From Burkholderiales bacterium UBA4615 (GTDB lineage: Bacteria > Pseudomonadota > Gammaproteobacteria > Burkholderiales > Burkholderiaceae_E), in assembly GCA_002386465.1 (NCBI GenBank), contig DGIT01000075.1, positions 1 to 33,552 on the forward strand: DNA of 33,552 bases. The letters run 5' to 3'. The first letter of the stretch is position 1. Every line of letters begins with the position of its first letter. Under the pieces are notes generated by a model, which was not told the origin of the DNA, ran no database searches, and saw nothing but the letters and a program-made list of their open reading frames with translations. The translations under genes and the position numbers were made by a program. Positions 14,629 to 23,265 of this stretch are shown here, one piece after another.

Positions 14629-16488
14629 ATGCGCCCTGCTCCTGCCACATCGCTTCCGCCCTCTCAGCCCGTCCCCCGCACCCGCACTGACTGGCAGACC
14701 CTGCGCAGTCTGCTGCCCTATCTATGGGAATTTCGCTGGCGCGTCGGCCTGGCCATTGCCTGCCTGGTGGCGGCCAAGGCGGCCGTGGTCGGTGTGCCGG
14801 TCGTGCTCAAAAGCATCGTCGACACGCTCGTACCAATGGCCACCAAGGCGGGTGTGCCCGCACAGACGGTCGCACTGGCGGCGGTACCGATCGGCCTGCT
14901 GATGGCCTATGGCGCATTACGTGTGGCCTCGACGCTCTTTACCGAGCTGCGCGAGTTTGTCTTTGCCAAGGTCACGCAACGTACGGTGCGCAAGGTGGCG
15001 CTGCAGGTGTTTGGCCATCTGCATGCCCTGTCTTTGCGCTTTCACCTGGACCGCCAGACCGGTGGCCTCACGCGCGACATGGAGCGCGGCACACGCGGCA
15101 TTGCCAGCCTGGTGTCGTACACGCTCTACAGCATCCTGCCCACGCTGGTCGAGATCACCCTAGTGATCACCTATCTGGGCCTGCATTACGACCTCTGGTT
15201 CACCGGCATCACGGTGGTGGCGCTGGCGGCCTACATCACCTACACCGTACTGGTCACCGAGTGGCGCACCGAGCATCGCCGCACGATGAACGATCTGGAC
15301 TCCAAAGCCAATGTGCGTGCGATTGACTCGCTGCTCAACTACGAGACCGTGAAGTACTTCGGCAACGAGGCCTTCGAATCGAAGCGTTATGACCAGAGTC
15401 TGCAGCGCTGGGAGCGCGCTGCCGTGCGCAGTCAGACCTCTCTGTCGGTCCTCAATGTCGGGCAGGCCGCGATCATTTCGGTTGCGGTCACGCTGATGGT
15501 CTGGCGTGCCACGGTCGGAGTGGTTGAAGGCCGCATGTCGATCGGCGATCTGGTACTGGTCAATGCCTTCATGATCCAGCTCTACATGCCGCTCAATTTT
15601 CTGGGCGTGCTCTATCGGGAAATCAAGCAGAGCCTGGCGGACATGGAGCGCCTGTTCGGGCTGCTCGATGCCAACCGGGAAGTGGACGATGCCCCGGATG
15701 CGCGTCCGCTGCAGGTGCCTGCGGCACCGGATGTGCATTTTGATCGTGTCAGTTTTGCCTATCAGCCCGAGCGGACCATCCTGCATGACGTGAGTTTCAC
15801 GGTGCCGGCAGGCACGACCACAGCGCTGGTGGGCGCCAGCGGTGCGGGCAAGTCCACGCTGTCGCGACTGCTCTTTCGCTTTTACGACGTGACCAGCGGT
15901 GCGATTCGGATCGGCGGCCAGGACATTCGCACCGTGACCCAGCACAGTTTGCGTTCGGCTATTGGCATCGTGCCGCAGGACACGGTGCTCTTTAACGACA
16001 CCCTGCGCTACAACGTGGCTTATGGCCGGCCCGATGCGAGCGACGATGAAATCGACGCTGCCGCGCGGGCGGCACAACTCGAGCGCTTCATCGCCGGCTT
16101 GCCCCAGGGCTGGCAGACCAACGTGGGCGAGCGCGGCCTGAAACTGTCGGGCGGTGAAAAGCAGCGCGTGGCCATTGCCCGCATGCTGCTCAAGAACCCA
16201 CCGGTGTTGCTGCTCGATGAGGCCACCTCTGCCCTGGATTCGCGCAACGAAGCCGCGATCCAGGACGCCTTGAAATCGGTGGCCCGCGATCGCACCACCC
16301 TGGTCATCGCCCACCGCCTGTCCACGATCGTGGATGCAGACCAGATCATCGTGCTGGAGGGCGGGCGCATCGTGGAGCAGGGCCGTCATGACGCACTGCT
16401 GTCGCAGGGTGGCAAGTACGCGGCGATGTGGGCGCTGCAGGCGCGCGAGGCCGCTCAGCCCGCAGCAGGTGAGGTGGCGACCGCGTAG
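14629..16488 (+). CDS. Atm1-type ABC exporter (half transporter with fused ATPase)
   Basis: The 619-residue protein has an N-terminal six-span membrane domain (about residues 30-340) and a C-terminal ATPase. Walker A is GASGAGKST at 402-410, the signature LSGGEKQR starts at 506, and Walker B is LLLDE with catalytic Glu531, followed by the D-loop and VIAHRLSTI with the switch His. The membrane part resembles ABCB7/HMT1/Atm1 proteins (NYETVKYFGNEAFE). Bacterial Atm1 proteins export glutathione conjugates, including metal-bound forms, as homodimers. A -10-like GACACT lies 7 bp before the ATG and no ribosome-binding site is visible, so the mRNA may be leaderless. Confidence 0.92.
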   Translation: MRPAPATSLPPSQPVPRTRTDWQTLRSLLPYLWEFRWRVGLAIACLVAAKAAVVGVPVVLKSIVDTLVPMATKAGVPAQTVALAAVPIGLLMAYGALRVASTLFTELREFVFAKVTQRTVRKVALQVFGHLHALSLRFHLDRQTGGLTRDMERGTRGIASLVSYTLYSILPTLVEITLVITYLGLHYDLWFTGITVVALAAYITYTVLVTEWRTEHRRTMNDLDSKANVRAIDSLLNYETVKYFGNEAFESKRYDQSLQRWERAAVRSQTSLSVLNVGQAAIISVAVTLMVWRATVGVVEGRMSIGDLVLVNAFMIQLYMPLNFLGVLYREIKQSLADMERLFGLLDANREVDDAPDARPLQVPAAPDVHFDRVSFAYQPERTILHDVSFTVPAGTTTALVGASGAGKSTLSRLLFRFYDVTSGAIRIGGQDIRTVTQHSLRSAIGIVPQDTVLFNDTLRYNVAYGRPDASDDEIDAAARAAQLERFIAGLPQGWQTNVGERGLKLSGGEKQRVAIARMLLKNPPVLLLDEATSALDSRNEAAIQDALKSVARDRTTLVIAHRLSTIVDADQIIVLEGGRIVEQGRHDALLSQGGKYAAMWALQAREAAQPAAGEVATA

Positions 16489-16573
16489 GCGACGCGTCAC
16501 AGCGGCTTCGATGCAGAGCTGGTTGGGCTTCGCAGGCAAAATGCCAGTCCTTCGCATCGGTTCGGATCTCAAG

Positions 16574-18676
16574 ATGAACGTCAGGCGCTTAGGATGTTTC
16601 GTGGCCGCCGCACTGGTAGTCGGCATCGCCGGCATGATTGGTCTTTCTCCCGTCTTCGCGGCGACCGATTCCTCTGCAGGCCCCGCGTCGCCCGCCACCG
16701 CCGCACAGGCACCAGCGCGCACTGCTCCGCGCGATGCGGCCTTCAGTACCGACTGGTCACCCGAGGACTGCGGCCTCTTCAAGCTGCGTGTCTCGGGGCC
16801 GCCACCGCTGTGCGGATTCGTCTCAGTGCCCTTGCATCACACCGACCCGCAATCGCCACGCATTCGGCTGGCCGTCGTGATCATTGCCGCGACAGACGAG
16901 GCCCAGCGTAAACCCGACCCGCTGTTCCTGGCCCAGGGCGGCCCGGGCGGGTCCACGATCGGCAGCTTTGCGCAGGTGCTGCTCGATGACCCCTCCAAGC
17001 GTCCGGTCACGGATCGCGATCTGGTCTTGTGGGACCAGCGCGGCACATTCTTCTCGCAGCCCCGGCTGCAGTGCCGCGAATCCTCGCGCCTGCCCCCCGA
17101 TGCCGATGAAGCCCGGCAGCGCGAGGCGATACGGCAATGCGGTGAGCGACTCAAGCGCGAGGCTCAGGATCTGTCGGCCTTCAATTCGCTCGAAAACGCG
17201 CGCGACGTCGCGGCGCTGAGCCGGGCCCTGGCCTATCCGGCCTTCAACTTCTATGGCGTGTCCTACGGCACGGAGCTGGGTCAGTTCCTGATGCGTGAGC
17301 GCCCGGCCGGCCTGCGCAGCGTCATCCTGGATGCGGTGGTGCCGCTGGGCTTCAGCCTGGTGACCGATGTGCCGGCGGTCAAGCAGCGCGTCATGACCCA
17401 ATACGCCCGCAGTTGCGAGCAGTCCAGCGTCTGCAATGAAGCCTATCCCCAGCTTGCGCAGCGGTATCTCGCGTTGCTCGACCGGCTGGATAAGTCGCCG
17501 GTTCCAGTGCCTGCCTCGGTCGTCGGGCCATCAGCGGCCGCCTCCACAGACGGCAAGCCGGCCACCATGACGGGTCGCGACCTCGACGGTGCGCTCTATC
17601 AGTCGATCTATGCACGCGAGGCCGTGCCGCTCTTGCCGTACATCGTGGCGCGGGCCGAAGAGGGTGACTACAGCTTTGCCTTCAACTTCGTGCAGCTGAT
17701 GCGCGCCGCGCAGGACGATATGGCCGACGCCATGTATCTGTCGGTGGTCTGCGCCGAGTTTGGTGACACTCCGGCCAGCGCACTCGCGTTTCCAGGGGTT
17801 CACAAGCGCATGGCGGACGCCGCCCAGGAGGGTGGCCGGCAGATTCTGGACGCCTGCCGCGACTGGAACATCCGCCTGCTCGACAAAGCGCTGCTGCAGC
17901 CCGTCAAATCCGACATCCCGACGCTGTTGCTGTCGGGCACCTTCGACCCGATCACTCCCCCCGAGCATGCCGACCAGGTGGCCGCCCATCTGAGCCGTGC
18001 CTATGCCTACACGTTCCCCAGCGGCACGCACGGCCAGGCGTTTTCGCAGCCCTGCGCCAACCGCCTGATGGCTGTATTCCTCGAGCGGCCTGACATGAAG
18101 CCCGATGGCCGCTGCATACAGGAAGCTGCACCGGCCTTCTACACGCCCGATCAATTGCTCAGATTGCCGGCGCGCGCCAGTGGTGCAAGCGCGACCCTGC
18201 CCGACCATGCCCGCGCGCTGGCCGGACCCGCAGCCATCGTGGGGCTGGCCTTGCTGCTGTTCTTCAGTGCCGTGCCGGTCTACAGCGTGACCGAGGTGGT
18301 GCGTATTTTCCGCGGCCATGCCTGGAGCCTGCCACAGGGCTGGACCGGACGGCTGATCGCGGCCGCACCCTGGATTCCCGTGCTCACGGGCTTTTTCCTG
18401 TTGGCGTTCATCGCGATCGTGTCGGCACGCATGGGCACCGAAATCGCCCGCAACCAGTTCCTGTTGCTCGTGGGCGCGCTGCCGGCATGGGTGAAGGAGC
18501 TGACCTGGCTGCTGCTGCCCTATGTGGCCGCCATGGTGCTCATGACGGTTGCGATGGTCAGACTGTGGCAACACCGCGCCCGCAGTCTGATGGGGCGGCT
18601 GTACTACACGCTGCTGGTGGCGGCTGGTTGGGCCGTGTGTGTTGCCCTGCTCAAGACCGGGCTCTTCGGCTGGTAA
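16574..18676 (+). CDS. Exported alpha/beta hydrolase with C-terminal membrane domain
   Basis: The 700-residue protein starts with a signal peptide (MNVRRLGCFVAAALVV... ending near FAATD). An alpha/beta hydrolase of the tripeptidyl-aminopeptidase/proline-iminopeptidase type follows: an oxyanion loop LAQGGPGGSTIGSF, LVLWDQRGTFFSQP, nucleophile Ser230 in FYGVSYGTELG, Asp458 in LSGTFDPITP and His486 in GTHGQ. Several Cys residues would suit disulfides outside the cytoplasm. After about residue 550 come roughly four hydrophobic spans, ending the protein at GLFGW. The hydrolase is thus probably held at the periplasmic face. Upstream in-frame ATGs (16334, 16511) exist, but only 16574 gives a clean signal. 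It may cleave peptides or esters; the substrate is unknown. Confidence 0.85.
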   Translation: MNVRRLGCFVAAALVVGIAGMIGLSPVFAATDSSAGPASPATAAQAPARTAPRDAAFSTDWSPEDCGLFKLRVSGPPPLCGFVSVPLHHTDPQSPRIRLAVVIIAATDEAQRKPDPLFLAQGGPGGSTIGSFAQVLLDDPSKRPVTDRDLVLWDQRGTFFSQPRLQCRESSRLPPDADEARQREAIRQCGERLKREAQDLSAFNSLENARDVAALSRALAYPAFNFYGVSYGTELGQFLMRERPAGLRSVILDAVVPLGFSLVTDVPAVKQRVMTQYARSCEQSSVCNEAYPQLAQRYLALLDRLDKSPVPVPASVVGPSAAASTDGKPATMTGRDLDGALYQSIYAREAVPLLPYIVARAEEGDYSFAFNFVQLMRAAQDDMADAMYLSVVCAEFGDTPASALAFPGVHKRMADAAQEGGRQILDACRDWNIRLLDKALLQPVKSDIPTLLLSGTFDPITPPEHADQVAAHLSRAYAYTFPSGTHGQAFSQPCANRLMAVFLERPDMKPDGRCIQEAAPAFYTPDQLLRLPARASGASATLPDHARALAGPAAIVGLALLLFFSAVPVYSVTEVVRIFRGHAWSLPQGWTGRLIAAAPWIPVLTGFFLLAFIAIVSARMGTEIARNQFLLLVGALPAWVKELTWLLLPYVAAMVLMTVAMVRLWQHRARSLMGRLYYTLLVAAGWAVCVALLKTGLFGW

Positions 18677-18709
18677 GCCTGGCTCGACCGGGCACGAGCG
18701 CTGCCGTTG

Positions 18710-18732
18710 GCTGAGCGGGCCCTTGGCTCAGC
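18710..18732. repeat. Hairpin between convergent genes
   Basis: GCTGAGC (18710-18716) and GCTCAGC (18726-18732) form a 7-bp perfect stem with a 9-nt loop across the aapP stop codon, in the 51-bp convergent gap after the hydrolase. It is a possible bidirectional terminator, but no T-tract is present. Confidence 0.35.
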
Positions 18733-19492
18733 GGTCGAGGATCTGGCTCAGGAACTGCTTGCTGCGTTCGTTCTGCGGGTTGCTGAAGAAGGCCTCGGGC
18801 GTGTTCTGTTCAACGATCTCGCCGCGGTCCATGAAAATCACCCGGTCGGCCACGGCACGCGCAAACCCCATTTCATGGGTCACGCAGATCATGGTCATCC
18901 CTTCGCGAGCCAGGTCGATCATGGTGTCGAGCACTTCCTTGACCATCTCGGGGTCCAGGGCCGAGGTCGGTTCGTCGAACAGCATGATCGAAGGGTTCAT
19001 GCACAACGCGCGGGCAATCGCCACACGCTGCTGCTGACCGCCAGAGAGCTGGCCAGGGTATTTGGGCGCCTGTTCACGGATATGCACCCGGTCGAGCAGT
19101 TCGAGTGCCTGCGCTTCGGCCTGCGCCTTGGCCTGCTTGCGCACCCAGATCGGCGCCAGCGTGCAGTTGTCGAGCACGGTCAGATGGGGAAACAGGTTGA
19201 ACTGCTGAAACACCATGCCGACATCGGCTCGGATGACGTCGATGTTCTTCAGGTCGTGGTTGAGCTCGGTGCCGTTGACGATGATGTCGCCCTGCTGATG
19301 CATCTCAAGCCGATTGATGCATCGGATCAGCGTCGATTTGCCCGAACCCGATGGGCCGCAGACCACGATCTTCTCGCCGCGCGCGACTGTGAGATCGATG
19401 TTCTTCAGAACGTGAAAGTCACCGTACCACTTGTTGAGACCCCGGATCTCGATGGCAGAGCTGTTGTGGGCGGAAGGTGCGGGCGCGTTCAT
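18728..19492 (-). CDS. aapP: Polar amino-acid ABC transporter ATPase
   Basis: The 254-residue ATPase has Walker A GPSGSGKST at 46-54, the Q-loop in MVFQQFNLFPHLTV, the signature LSGGQQQRVAIARAL, Walker B IMLFDEPTSALDPE and the switch HEMGFAR. It is of the GlnQ/AapP group that powers uptake of polar amino acids. The start at MNAPAPSAH is chosen over the longer open frame because the upstream part is not family-like. It is the last gene of aapJQMP, 71 bp after the second permease gene. Confidence 0.93.
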   Translation of the reverse strand: MNAPAPSAHNSSAIEIRGLNKWYGDFHVLKNIDLTVARGEKIVVCGPSGSGKSTLIRCINRLEMHQQGDIIVNGTELNHDLKNIDVIRADVGMVFQQFNLFPHLTVLDNCTLAPIWVRKQAKAQAEAQALELLDRVHIREQAPKYPGQLSGGQQQRVAIARALCMNPSIMLFDEPTSALDPEMVKEVLDTMIDLAREGMTMICVTHEMGFARAVADRVIFMDRGEIVEQNTPEAFFSNPQNERSKQFLSQILDR

Positions 19493-19563
19493 CGGCAAGT
19501 CCGGTGAGGGGCAGGAGGCTGGATGGGCGACAAGGTGGGCGAAGGCTGCACGCGTATCTGTGA

Positions 19564-20694
19564 TCAGCGGCGCGTGCCGTGCGCGAGGTCGCGTTCCAGC
19601 CACTGGCTGTACTTGGACATCGCGTAGCAGAAGATCCAATAGACCACGATCGAAAACAGGAATGCCTCGATGAAATACTTCTTCCAGGCAAAGTCGGTTT
19701 CAGTCGCCTTTTTCACCGCATAGGCAAAGTCATAAATCGCGATGATGACCACCAGTGAGGTGTCCTTGAAGAGCGAAATGAAACTGTTTACCACCGGCGG
19801 GATGGAGATCTTCAGGGCTTGCGGCAGCACGACCAGTCCGGTTGTTTTCCAGTACGGCAGACCCAGCGCCTCGGCGGCCTCGTATTGGCCCTTGGGCACG
19901 GCCTGAAGGCCGCCGCGCACCGCTTCAGCCAGATAGGCCGCCACGAACAGGATGATCGCAACCTGGGCACGCAGCAGCTGGTCAATACGCAACCCCTCGG
20001 GCATGAAGAGCGCAAACATCACGCTGGCCATGAAGAGCACGGTAATCAGCGGCACGCCCCGCACCACTTCGATGTAGATCACCGACAGCGAGCGCACGAT
20101 CGGCAGGCTGCTGCGTCGCCCCAGTGCCAGCAGGATGCCCAGCGGAAACGCCAGGCCGATCCCGAAGATCGAAAGAATCAGGGTGACCGGCAATCCGCCC
20201 CATTGCTCGGTGCGCACCGGTGTCAGGCCCAGCCCGCCGCCCATCAGCCAGAAGGCCAGCGCCAGACCCGCCACCCAGATCGCCGCCAGCGCAGGGCGCC
20301 AGAAGCGCTTCATGGCTGAAATCACGAGCAGGCCACACAGCACTGCAATGACCAGGGCCGGGCGCCACTGTTGATCGAATGGGTAGACCCCGAACATCAT
20401 GAAGCGGAACTTCTCCCACACGACCGCCCAGCACGCGCCTTTGCCGCGCGCGGCATCGCAGGCCGCTACCGGCTGCGGCCCCCAGACTGCCTCAAAGACC
20501 AGCCAGTTCAGGGCCTTGGGCACCAGCCAGGCCAGGATGGCCAGCAGGATGAGCGTGAGCGCACTGTTGCCGGGGCTCGAAAAGAGATTGCGCCGCAGCC
20601 AGCCCACAACACCCTGAGCTTCAGAGGGCGGCGGCAAACTGGGCAGGGCGCTGCCAGCAGGCACGGGAGCGGATGAGGGACCGAGGGGCGTCAT
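19564..20694 (-). CDS. aapM: Polar amino-acid ABC transporter permease (AapM/BztC type)
   Basis: The 376-residue permease has a long cytoplasmic N-terminus, a first span near LTLILLAILAWLVP, an insert with Cys residues (AACDAARGKGACW), and the five-span permease core with the ATPase-docking segment EAAEALGLPYWKTTGLVVLPQAL (split here as EAAEALGLPYW and the following loop). It pairs with AapQ to form the membrane channel. The long N-terminal extension before the core is typical of this subfamily. It starts 18 bp after aapQ ends, so the two are almost certainly cotranscribed. Confidence 0.92.
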   Translation of the reverse strand: MTPLGPSSAPVPAGSALPSLPPPSEAQGVVGWLRRNLFSSPGNSALTLILLAILAWLVPKALNWLVFEAVWGPQPVAACDAARGKGACWAVVWEKFRFMMFGVYPFDQQWRPALVIAVLCGLLVISAMKRFWRPALAAIWVAGLALAFWLMGGGLGLTPVRTEQWGGLPVTLILSIFGIGLAFPLGILLALGRRSSLPIVRSLSVIYIEVVRGVPLITVLFMASVMFALFMPEGLRIDQLLRAQVAIILFVAAYLAEAVRGGLQAVPKGQYEAAEALGLPYWKTTGLVVLPQALKISIPPVVNSFISLFKDTSLVVIIAIYDFAYAVKKATETDFAWKKYFIEAFLFSIVVYWIFCYAMSKYSQWLERDLAHGTRR

Positions 20695-20712
20695 CGTCAG
20701 ACCTGCTGCGCT

Positions 20713-21855
20713 TCAGCGCTCCACCAGCCGCATGCGGGCGTTGTACCAGTTCATGAACAGCGAGATGCACAGGCTGATCGTGAGATAAACCGCCATCAGG
20801 ATGGCGATCGCTTCGATGGCCTGCCCGGTCTGGTTCATCGTGGTGTTGGCCACCGCCACCAGGTCCGGGTAACCGATTGCCACCGCCAGCGACGAATTTT
20901 TCGTGAGATTCAGATACTGGCTGGTCATGGGCGGGATGATCACCCGCAGTGCCTGGGGCAGGGTCACCAGCCTGAGCCTTTGGCCGGTATGCAGGCCCAG
21001 TGCCATCGCGGCTTCGTTCTGGCCCTTGTCGACCGCCAGGATCCCCGCCCTGACGACTTCGGCGATGAAGGCCGCCGTATAGGTGGACAGACCCAGAAGC
21101 AGGGCGGCGAACTCAGGCGACAGGACCTTGCCACCCTGGAAATCGAAGCCGCTCATCTCCGGGATCTCCATGGCGGTCGGCGCGCCCATGGCAGCCCAGA
21201 CCACCAGCGGCAAGCCCAGGATCAATGCGAGCGACGGCCAGCCCACGGGGGGTTGCTGACCGGTGGCACGCTGCACGCTGCGTGCGCGCCATCGCCACAG
21301 AAACGCCAGCACGACGCCTGCCAGGAGTGCCCAGTACGCGGCCGTCCAGGCTGCGTGTTCAGCCGGCCACGCGAAGCGAAAGCCGCGTTGGCTGATGAGC
21401 AACCAGCCACCCACCTCGATCGCCTCCTTGACCGGAGGCAAGAGCTCGGTGAACAGGCCGTACCAGACGAAGAGTTGCAGCAGCAGCGGCACGTTGCGCA
21501 TCACCTCGACATAGATCGAGGCCAGACGCGACAGCAGCCAATTGGAGGACAGGCGGGCCACACCGATCAGGGTGCCCAGCACGGTGGCGATCACGATGCC
21601 CGCGACGGCGACCAGAAGCGTGTTGAACAGGCCCACCATGAACGCGCGGGCGTAGGAATCGGTCGGCTGGTATTCGATCTGCTTTTCAGCGATCTCGAAG
21701 CCGGCTTCACGGCCAAGGAACTCGAAACCCGTGCGAATCTGCCGCGTTTCGAGGTTATGCAGCGTGTTCGAGACGAGATACCAGCCGATGCCCACCACCA
21801 TGGCCAGCAGCAAGGCCTGATACAGCAGGTTACGGGCTCGCTCGTTGCGCAGCAT
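20713..21855 (-). CDS. aapQ: Polar amino-acid ABC transporter permease (AapQ/BztB type)
   Basis: The 380-residue permease begins with the basic NERARNLLYQALLLAM segment leading into its first span, followed by a periplasmic loop (NTLHNLETRQIRTGFEFLGR) typical of AapQ/BztB, and a permease core containing NEAAMALGLHTGQRLRLVTL, the docking loop for the ATPase. A large insertion (about residues 160-240) adds further hydrophobic spans, also a feature of this group. It lies between aapJ (64 bp upstream) and aapM. Substrates of the system are usually glutamate, aspartate, glutamine and related amino acids. Confidence 0.92.
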   Translation of the reverse strand: MLRNERARNLLYQALLLAMVVGIGWYLVSNTLHNLETRQIRTGFEFLGREAGFEIAEKQIEYQPTDSYARAFMVGLFNTLLVAVAGIVIATVLGTLIGVARLSSNWLLSRLASIYVEVMRNVPLLLQLFVWYGLFTELLPPVKEAIEVGGWLLISQRGFRFAWPAEHAAWTAAYWALLAGVVLAFLWRWRARSVQRATGQQPPVGWPSLALILGLPLVVWAAMGAPTAMEIPEMSGFDFQGGKVLSPEFAALLLGLSTYTAAFIAEVVRAGILAVDKGQNEAAMALGLHTGQRLRLVTLPQALRVIIPPMTSQYLNLTKNSSLAVAIGYPDLVAVANTTMNQTGQAIEAIAILMAVYLTISLCISLFMNWYNARMRLVER

Positions 21856-21919
21856 GGTTGGTCACATCAGAAAAGAAGTGTGGCGAGCGGCTGCGGGCCG
21901 CCCGCCACGCAGGCCATGC

Positions 21920-22945
21920 TTATCGGATGGGCGGTGCGTACATCAGACCATCGTCCTTCCACAGGGCGTTCTGACCACGCTCGATGCCGAGGGGGCCGAT
22001 GTTGCGGGTGTACATCTCGCCGTAGTTGCCCACGGACTTGAGGACGCGCACCAGCCAGTCGTTGTCAAAGCCCAGGCCCTTGCCGACGTCGCCGGAGGTG
22101 CCGACGATGCGCTGGATCTGCGGATCTTTGCTCTCGGCCTTGAGCTTGTCGACATTGGCCGATGTCACGCCGTATTCCTCGGATTCGATCAGACCGAACA
22201 GGGTCCAGCGCACGGTGTTGAAGAACTCCCAGTCGCCGCGTCGGATCATCGGGCCCAGCGGCTCCTTGGAGATCGCATCAGGCAGGATCATGTAATCGTC
22301 GGGGTTCGGAGCCTTGCGGCGGGTGGCGGCCAGACCGGAAATATCGGTCGTGTACACATCGCAGCGGCCGGCGAAGAACGCCTGTTCGATCTGGTTCAGT
22401 TCAGCGATCACCACCGGCTTGAAGTTCATCCGCTTGACGCGGAAGTAGTCAGTCAGGTTCAGCTCCGTGGTGGTGCCGGGCTGCACGCACACCGTGGCGC
22501 CGTTCAGCTGGGCAGCGCGGGCGATCTTGGATGACTTCTTCACCATGAAGCCCTGGCCGTCGTAAAAGAGCGTGCCGGCAAAGACCGAACCCATGGTCGC
22601 ATCGCGCGAGGATGTCCAGGTGGTGTTGCGCGCCAGCATGTCCACTTCACCCGACTGCAGGGTGGTGAAGCGGTTCTGGGCATTGGTGGGCACGTACTGC
22701 ACTTTGTTCGGGTCGCCCAGAATGACTGCAGCCACTGCGCGGCAGAAGTCTGCGTCCAGGCCAGACCACTTGCCTTGCGAATCGGGTGCCGAGAAACCAA
22801 GCAGGCCGGTGTTCACGCCGCAACGCAGTTGGCCGCGTTGCTTGATCGCGTCCAGCGTCGGACCGGCCGAGGCGGCGAGCGGGGCAAGGGCGGGCAGGGC
22901 GAACGCTGAGGCGATCGCAAGACGACGGAGCCAGGAGCTTTTCAT
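21920..22945 (-). CDS. aapJ: Polar amino-acid ABC transporter substrate-binding protein
   Basis: The 341-residue periplasmic protein starts with a Sec signal (MKSSWLRRLAIASAFALP...) cleaved near AASA before GPTLDAIKQRGQLRCGVNTG. It has the AapJ/BztA pattern: GFSAPDSQGKWSGLDADFCR, the ligand-site stretch VDMLARNTTWTSSRDA, GATVCVQPGTTTELNL and the C-terminal MYTRNIGPLGIERGQNALW. Length equals that of known AapJ proteins. The start is set by the signal peptide; the open frame extends to 23227 without support. It is the first gene of the transporter operon and should collect polar amino acids such as glutamate or glutamine. Confidence 0.94.
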   Translation of the reverse strand: MKSSWLRRLAIASAFALPALAPLAASAGPTLDAIKQRGQLRCGVNTGLLGFSAPDSQGKWSGLDADFCRAVAAVILGDPNKVQYVPTNAQNRFTTLQSGEVDMLARNTTWTSSRDATMGSVFAGTLFYDGQGFMVKKSSKIARAAQLNGATVCVQPGTTTELNLTDYFRVKRMNFKPVVIAELNQIEQAFFAGRCDVYTTDISGLAATRRKAPNPDDYMILPDAISKEPLGPMIRRGDWEFFNTVRWTLFGLIESEEYGVTSANVDKLKAESKDPQIQRIVGTSGDVGKGLGFDNDWLVRVLKSVGNYGEMYTRNIGPLGIERGQNALWKDDGLMYAPPIR

Positions 22946-23265
22946 GTGGAAATTCCGCGAGGGGGTTTGGGGGGGCCTGCTTTGGCGGGTGCGCCGCGGG
23001 GGCGATGTGGCCGTGCAGCGTGGCGGTCGGAGTCTACGTTCATTCCTAATGCCGAGACAAGCTGAAGGCTTCCCGAGCCCTGCGGCGGGCCGGACGCAAG
23101 TCCTGTGCGTCGAACGGTCGACTGCGCCAGTCCGCGGGCCTCCGCTGAGGTTCTTCTTGGCTTCGCCCAGGAAAATCCGTGCGAAAGCCAATCTTTTCGA
23201 CGGATCGGTTCGCCCCCGGGATGCCACGCTGCAGGCAAGCGCATTTACGATTTCCAGGATTCCCT
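22946..23265. other. Divergent gap between aapJ and the second chemoreceptor
   Basis: The 320-bp stretch separates two divergently transcribed genes. It is GC-rich near aapJ and holds a candidate leftward promoter at 23031-23060. On the chemoreceptor side only a ribosome-binding site (AGGA, 23256-23259) is clear. No convincing sigma-28 motif, RNA gene or small coding region was found. Confidence 0.6.
23031..23060 (-). promoter_or_regulatory. Putative sigma-70 promoter for aapJQMP
   Basis: On the minus strand TTGTCT (23060-23055) is followed after 18 bp by TAGACT (23036-23031). Transcription would begin near 23024, giving a leader of about 80 nt before aapJ. Confidence 0.4.

Noticed and set aside
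15160..16782. Minus-strand open frame of 540 codons opposite the Atm1-type exporter
   Set aside because: The exporter motifs are intact on the plus strand; the opposite frame has no domain.
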